64,000 bases of DNA. Origin: Saxidomus purpurata. Taxonomy: Eukaryota; Mollusca; Bivalvia; Venerida; Veneridae. How positions within the stretch are numbered: the stretch's first letter is position 1; the number at the start of each line of letters is the position of its first letter. The stretch lies in assembly GCA_022818135.1 (NCBI GenBank), contig JAFMSR010000019.1:34965723-35029722 (forward strand), read 5' to 3'. Position numbers and translations under genes: made by a program. This document shows, one piece after another, positions 59,840 through 64,000 of this stretch. The notes below the pieces were generated by a model, which did no database searches, had not been told where the DNA came from, and worked only from the letters and a program-made list of their open reading frames with translations.

Positions 59840-60103
59840 CTATCCAGAGTTGTCGTTCTTTTCCAGTCCAATCGTAGCGTGATAAATATCCGACTGGCCA
59901 TAATGCCGACAATTCTTGAGCAGACGCTCTGTACCAATCTCTGCACAAATAATCGGCCATAATGAAAGTAAATAATGGGTTCGAGCTCTATACTACAAAC
60001 AATTCATATGTGTCTTTTTATGTGAGAAAGTTGGTGGTTTCTTACCGAGGATACGGTTGTGATACTGATCCTTCCCAGGAATTGTGGTTAGGTAAATGGC
60101 CGC
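59840..60103 (-). CDS. Last two exons of an unidentified gene
   Basis: Exon 60046-60103 (58 nt, phase 0 in, acceptor atttttcag, donor gtaaga) encodes AAIYLTTIPGKDQYHNRIL. Exon 59840-59940 (acceptor atttgtgcag) continues EIGTERLLKNCRHYGQSD, IYHATIGLEKNDNSG and TAG. The junction is in phase (1) and the 105-bp intron has good signals. I do not recognise the protein. Upstream exons were not found in the rest of the window and may lie beyond 64,000 or in the unassigned sequence. An alternative is that the first exon splices to HR3 (phase 1 would fit). Confidence 0.6.
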
Positions 60104-60446
60104 CTGAAAAATGACTGATATACAGTTGAAACACTCGTTAAATCTCGGCAGAAGCAAGAGAATGGTGACCAGTTTACACGACCAGAAAAGCCATGTATAT
60201 TTAGATTAATAAATTACAAAATATCGCAATGTTCACCAAACCTTGTTGGACAAATAGACATCAAATTCCCTAATGAATTTGTAAAATACCAGACAGATAT
60301 GAGGGAAAAATTAAAAGTGTGTTTGTGTTCACCAGCATATTTTGTTTCTAAGAATTTTGCGGTTTTCTATACCCAAAACGTCTGGATCTACCTTCGCAGA
60401 GACACTAGCATAGTTTTACAACTTATTCAGCTCAATGTTTGACTTT

Positions 60447-60530
60447 TGGTGCTGTGGGGCTCGTTTTGGGGAGGCTGCGTTTTTGGTACGTGGCATTCCC
60501 TGTTTGATATTATTTTTGTTTTTTTGATAG
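60447..60530 (+). repeat. GC-rich dispersed repeat (family G), copy 2
   Basis: gtgctgtggggctcgttttg, gggaggctgcgtttttggta and cgtggcattccctgtttgat, matching 17160-17245. Confidence 0.75.
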
Positions 60531-61559
60531 AATTCGTACAGCTCAATACAAAAATTTATGATATCAACGGTAATAACTGAACCAGATAAAATAAAATTAT
60601 TTAAACTGTAACTTTATTTAAAACTTTTTGCAGCAATTTATTTCAAGGGATTATCTCGACAAACGCAAAAAGAAGGTTCAATTTTCTAATAATTATACAA
60701 CGCAGCCTTTACAGGTATTCATGTAACTCTGTGCATATATGGAGCTCTTCTATTTCGTTTGAATCGTTATTATATCGTTAGAATATAAAACTTTAAAAAG
60801 TCCTTACGTTAAGTACTTATCTTTCCCGGCTATAACTACGTTGTCCATTTCTTTAGTCTAATCAATTCGACTCTGAAGCCAGCCAGATAGTTTTTGATGG
60901 GCGCTGACACCTATAACATGACTTATCTTTTTTCAAAAAATGGTCGGCGCAATTTTGTGTACATGTATATGAAAGCGATTGGTAGCTAGCTTTTATGGTA
61001 TAAAATCCTGTCAAGTTCAAGTTTAATGAGCCCCCAAATGTCACTGGCTGAGAAAGAAATTGTAGCCTGACCAGAACGAGAACCCAGAGCCCTTCGCTTA
61101 CAGGGATGTAAGAGCAAATGCTCCCCCGATTGAGCTTACCGGCCTCATACACATTTTTCTTCCCAATTGTGACGATTTAAATTCGAACCGAAGGTGAAAT
61201 GTGCATTAGTAAAACAAATTTAATTCTTGTTTTTCTAATCAACTCTATTACTCGAAATATTGACCTTTATCCACTGGTCTAGAGATTACAATGACTATAC
61301 TTGTAATTAACATTAGTTTGGCGGTAAACAAGTTATATTGATTGATATGAGCTACTTACGTACTAAAATTATAAAACATTTCAAGAAAGACTGAAAAACA
61401 AGAGTATTTACTCGACCTTTTTCATTCGGTTTCATCCAATTAAAAGGTACCGTACAGAGTAAATTTTCCATTTAAAAAATGTTATACATTCTACTTGTCA
61501 TTTCATTGGCTGTACAAAGGTTACCAACTTCCGGTCAACTTTCAACTTTCGGATTTTGA

Positions 61560-62170
61560 TGAAAAAATCAAGTTCTTCAAACTCTCTGAAAATAACATGT
61601 TTTAGAATGAATAATGTAATAAAAAGGCTCAAGTATAAATTCCTGTAGAGTAAATCTGTAAATTTGAAATTATATGCTACCAAATTATAAAGCGCAATGT
61701 TCAAAAGCTTCTGAAAATACCAATGTAACCATATAGCGTAGCGGTGCCGTTAAACCAAACCACCAACAATTTCAATGAACTTTTGCAAATTGCTACCTAA
61801 AGTTTTACTTATGTTGTAGATTCAAGCCATTGCTTTCCTCATTATGTTTAAGTATTTTAATTTTTGAGCATTTTTACTCCAGAAACTGTGAACGAGCTCG
61901 CTCTCAGATTTTGTGAAGAAAACATTGTTCTTCGAACTGTCTCAAATTAACATATCTTAGAAAGAATCATCAAAGAAAATGGTACCAGTATAAATTCCTG
62001 TAAAGTACTCCTGTACGCTACCATATTATAAAGAATTACAAACGCTTTTGAAATTCAAATATAAAATAGTTTAGCAGTGCCGTTAAACCAAGCTCACCAA
62101 TATTTTCATTTAAATTAATTTTCTTAAATTGATAATTTATAGACTTTTACTCGAGCTGTTGATTCTTGCT
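61560..62170. repeat. Diverged tandem direct repeat, period about 370 bp
   Basis: Shared strings: gtataaattcctgta(g/a)agta, gctaccaaattataaag / gctaccatattataaag, and cggtgccgttaaaccaa / cagtgccgttaaaccaa. Confidence 0.6.
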
Positions 62171-62989
62171 ATAATACATTTTATGCTTTTGTGTATCATT
62201 TTGGAGAAATTTACTTTTTTCACCAGACACTGTGGACAGTCTAGTTTCAGATTGAAAGCATGGGCGATCACGGGATCAAAACAAATTAGAGATTGTTTTT
62301 CACAAAAAACACGTATGTCTCACCCTATGACTTTGGCATTTGAGCTAGTGATCCCAAATTATAATACGCACAACTAGACTTCATACCGATGCTTCCCGAT
62401 CGATATAAATGCAATAGTAATGTGGATAAATGAAGACTCCGACAAACCTCTATTAAATCAACGATGTGATGGTGGCCAAACCGATGATTGATCGCACACG
62501 GGACCCATGCAGAAACGGGACATACATGTATTAACGAGTCAGAACCGTCTATCAGAGAAATCAGCATCGCAGCTATCTTTACCAGGAGAAACAAATGTCG
62601 CAAACGCCCGAGTTATGTATTCAAATAATATATACAGAGATAGTTTTCATAATCCAAAACTTTTGACTATACCCGCGGTATCATAATACTGCGTTTTAAA
62701 GGTGAAATACATGAAACTCTAACAACTAAAACACGTCCATTAAAACCAAAAGCAGGACAAATTATTATCGTGGACACCCAAACACTGTCACATAAACTTG
62801 AGCGGCGATTAGATGATTACCAATGAGTCAATGATGATTCGAAGAAACTACCTAACGAATCCCCAAATGTCTGCAAAACTAGACATAAACTAAGATGCGT
62901 TAAGGAAGGAAAAGAAAGGGCCTAGTGTTCAACTGACTTTGTTAGAACGGAATTCTATTTATTGAATAAAAACCGTTATGTTTCATTCC

Positions 62990-63960
62990 ATAACACGGGT
63001 GACGAAACTATTTTTTAAAAATGTCCTTCATGACAATATATCAAGTGAAGAAAGTACTAAACCATATACCCGCACGTGCACTTAAGTTATTAAAATCATA
63101 AAAGAGGAACTGGAAAAAGACAAAAATCCAAACACTATACTATATATGATAATTTGAAATATAGGGTTCAAGGGCCTCAAGCATCTGTGGGCGCAAAGCG
63201 CAATTTGAAACTAGTGCAAAATCTGTCAGCAAACAAAGAAATAAAAGACTTTCTCAAGACGAAATATACAACTCTCTTGAGTTAGCATTTCAGCTAGATG
63301 GTTTCGTTATTCAGATCGATTTGTATCCCTCATTAACTGTTATTTTGGGACTAAAAGAAACTTTGTCAGATTTCAATCATCTTCTTTTAATTAAACGTGA
63401 TGAAAGACTCTTCCTCTCTACAGATACCACATTTGACTGTGGAAACTTTTATGTAAAAAAACAAAAAAAATCAAACAGGGGGAAGGGGTGGCGGGGGCCA
63501 AAAACGCAGCCTCCCCAAAACGAGCCCCACAGCACCCAGAAGTGCACACCAATTGTCTAAAAATTATTTATTCGAAAGTGATCCCAATATACCTTTAGCA
63601 TTTATGCTCCACGAGAAGAAAGGTCAAAAGTTCCAAGAACGCTTCCTAACCCTTCTCTCAGAAAAATCCCCAAATATGCAACAGACAAAAATAACTTTGT
63701 TGCAGACATGGAGGTTGCCTTAACTAAAGCCGCAGAAAAATGTTTGCTAAACGCCTCAGTTTTTCACTGCTGGCACCATGTAAAACGCGACGTCAGAGAA
63801 TGGCTACGTCAGAGAAAATCACGAACGTCAAACGTCGTCCTACTTATTTAGATACATTGCTTCATCTAAAAACTGAAGACGCTTTCAAAGAAAAATAAGA
63901 GGTTAAATGGGCCATGGTGATACGCATTCTCACAATATTTCAAAAAAAAATATTCAATCG
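62990..63960 (+). pseudogene. Decayed MULE-like transposase fragment
   Basis: Frames broken by shifts and stops read, in order, NLKLVQNLSANKEIK, LSTDTTFDCGNFYV, then IPLAFMLHEKKGQKFQERFL and VFHCWHHVKRDVREWLRQRK. A DTTF...G.FYV block, an HE(r/k)K block and a C-W-x-H block in this order resemble MULE-family transposases found in marine invertebrates. A family G repeat (63475-63545) interrupts the coding remnant. It continues to the window edge and is not functional. Confidence 0.55.
63475..63545 (-). repeat. GC-rich dispersed repeat (family G), copy 3
   Basis: Plus strand reads ccaaaaacgcagcctcccca, aaacgagccccacagcaccc, agaagtgcacac; reverse complement of 17160-17210. It splits the transposase remnant after GNFYV. 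Confidence 0.75.
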
Positions 63961-64000
63961 GACATTATCTCCTATTCTGGACGGTGGTTGCTTGAAGAAG

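Larger units (their letters stand above)
60104..62880. other. No gene supported; repeats
   Basis: Contains the second family G repeat (60447-60530), a SINE remnant with ggctcattaaacttg... and gagaacccagagcccttcgc near 60990-61150 (minus strand), and two diverged direct repeats of about 270 bp at 61560-61830 and 61930-62170. The minus-strand frame at 62325-62603 begins hydrophobic but has no supporting evidence. Confidence 0.45.

Noticed and set aside
62325..62603. Minus-strand frame with a hydrophobic start, signal-peptide-like
   Set aside because: Starts at a non-ATG codon, no family motif, no clear acceptor, and its donor (gtttgt) is weak. It could be a real exon, but the sequence does not show it.

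Overview
This is an AT-rich, intron-rich animal genome segment, most likely from a bivalve or other mollusc. The evidence is genes split into many small phase-1 exons, a single-copy ecdysozoan/lophotrochozoan-type HR3/ROR nuclear receptor, tRNA-derived SINEs, short inverted-repeat elements and many minisatellites. The species cannot be named from the sequence alone. All recognisable host genes lie on the minus strand, so each reads from high to low coordinates. Exons were assembled by hand from splice signals and reading phase, without transcript data.

Region 1 (1 to about 31,250) holds two tandem copies of one gene family. Gene 2 can be followed from its ATG at 29,266 to a TAA at 8,207 as 16 exons (2,286 nt, 761 codons plus stop, every junction in phase). 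The order is signal peptide, an IgGFc-binding (FCGBP N-terminal type) domain, three EGF domains, two Ly6/uPAR-like (LU) three-finger domains each built from three exons, and a hydrophobic segment with a short basic tail. Gene 1 is a close paralogue; only its first six exons (3,722 to 63) are inside the window and the rest lies off the left edge. The upstream flanks are also duplicated: a 35-bp motif present once upstream of gene 2 has expanded to about 52 copies upstream of gene 1. Intron 1 is 326 bp in gene 1 and about 7 kb in gene 2, because gene 2 has gained a MITE, a truncated LINE with a 12-bp target duplication, and a 5.15-kb terminal-inverted-repeat element that itself carries a SINE.

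Region 2 (about 31,250 to 39,290) has no supported coding exon. It holds repeats, SINEs, a fold-back hairpin and probably the 3' UTR of the next gene.

Region 3 (39,291 to 59,169) is the nuclear receptor HR3 (ROR, NR1F family), 13 coding exons that join in frame to 505 codons plus stop. It has a short N-terminal region with a tandemly duplicated two-exon cassette, a one-exon DNA-binding domain, a hinge, a ligand-binding domain and an intact AF-2 helix. Its introns contain a 28-bp minisatellite next to a splice acceptor, copies of an exon end, a 1.9-kb element with perfect 44-bp inverted repeats, and several SINEs.

Region 4 (59,840 to 64,000) holds the last two exons of an unidentified minus-strand gene ending 0.67 kb upstream of the HR3 start codon, then repeats, then a decayed MULE-like transposase fragment on the plus strand at the right edge.

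The least familiar item is the FCGBP-N/EGF/LU/membrane protein. It looks like a cell-surface recognition molecule built from exon-shuffling modules, but that function is inferred from domains only.
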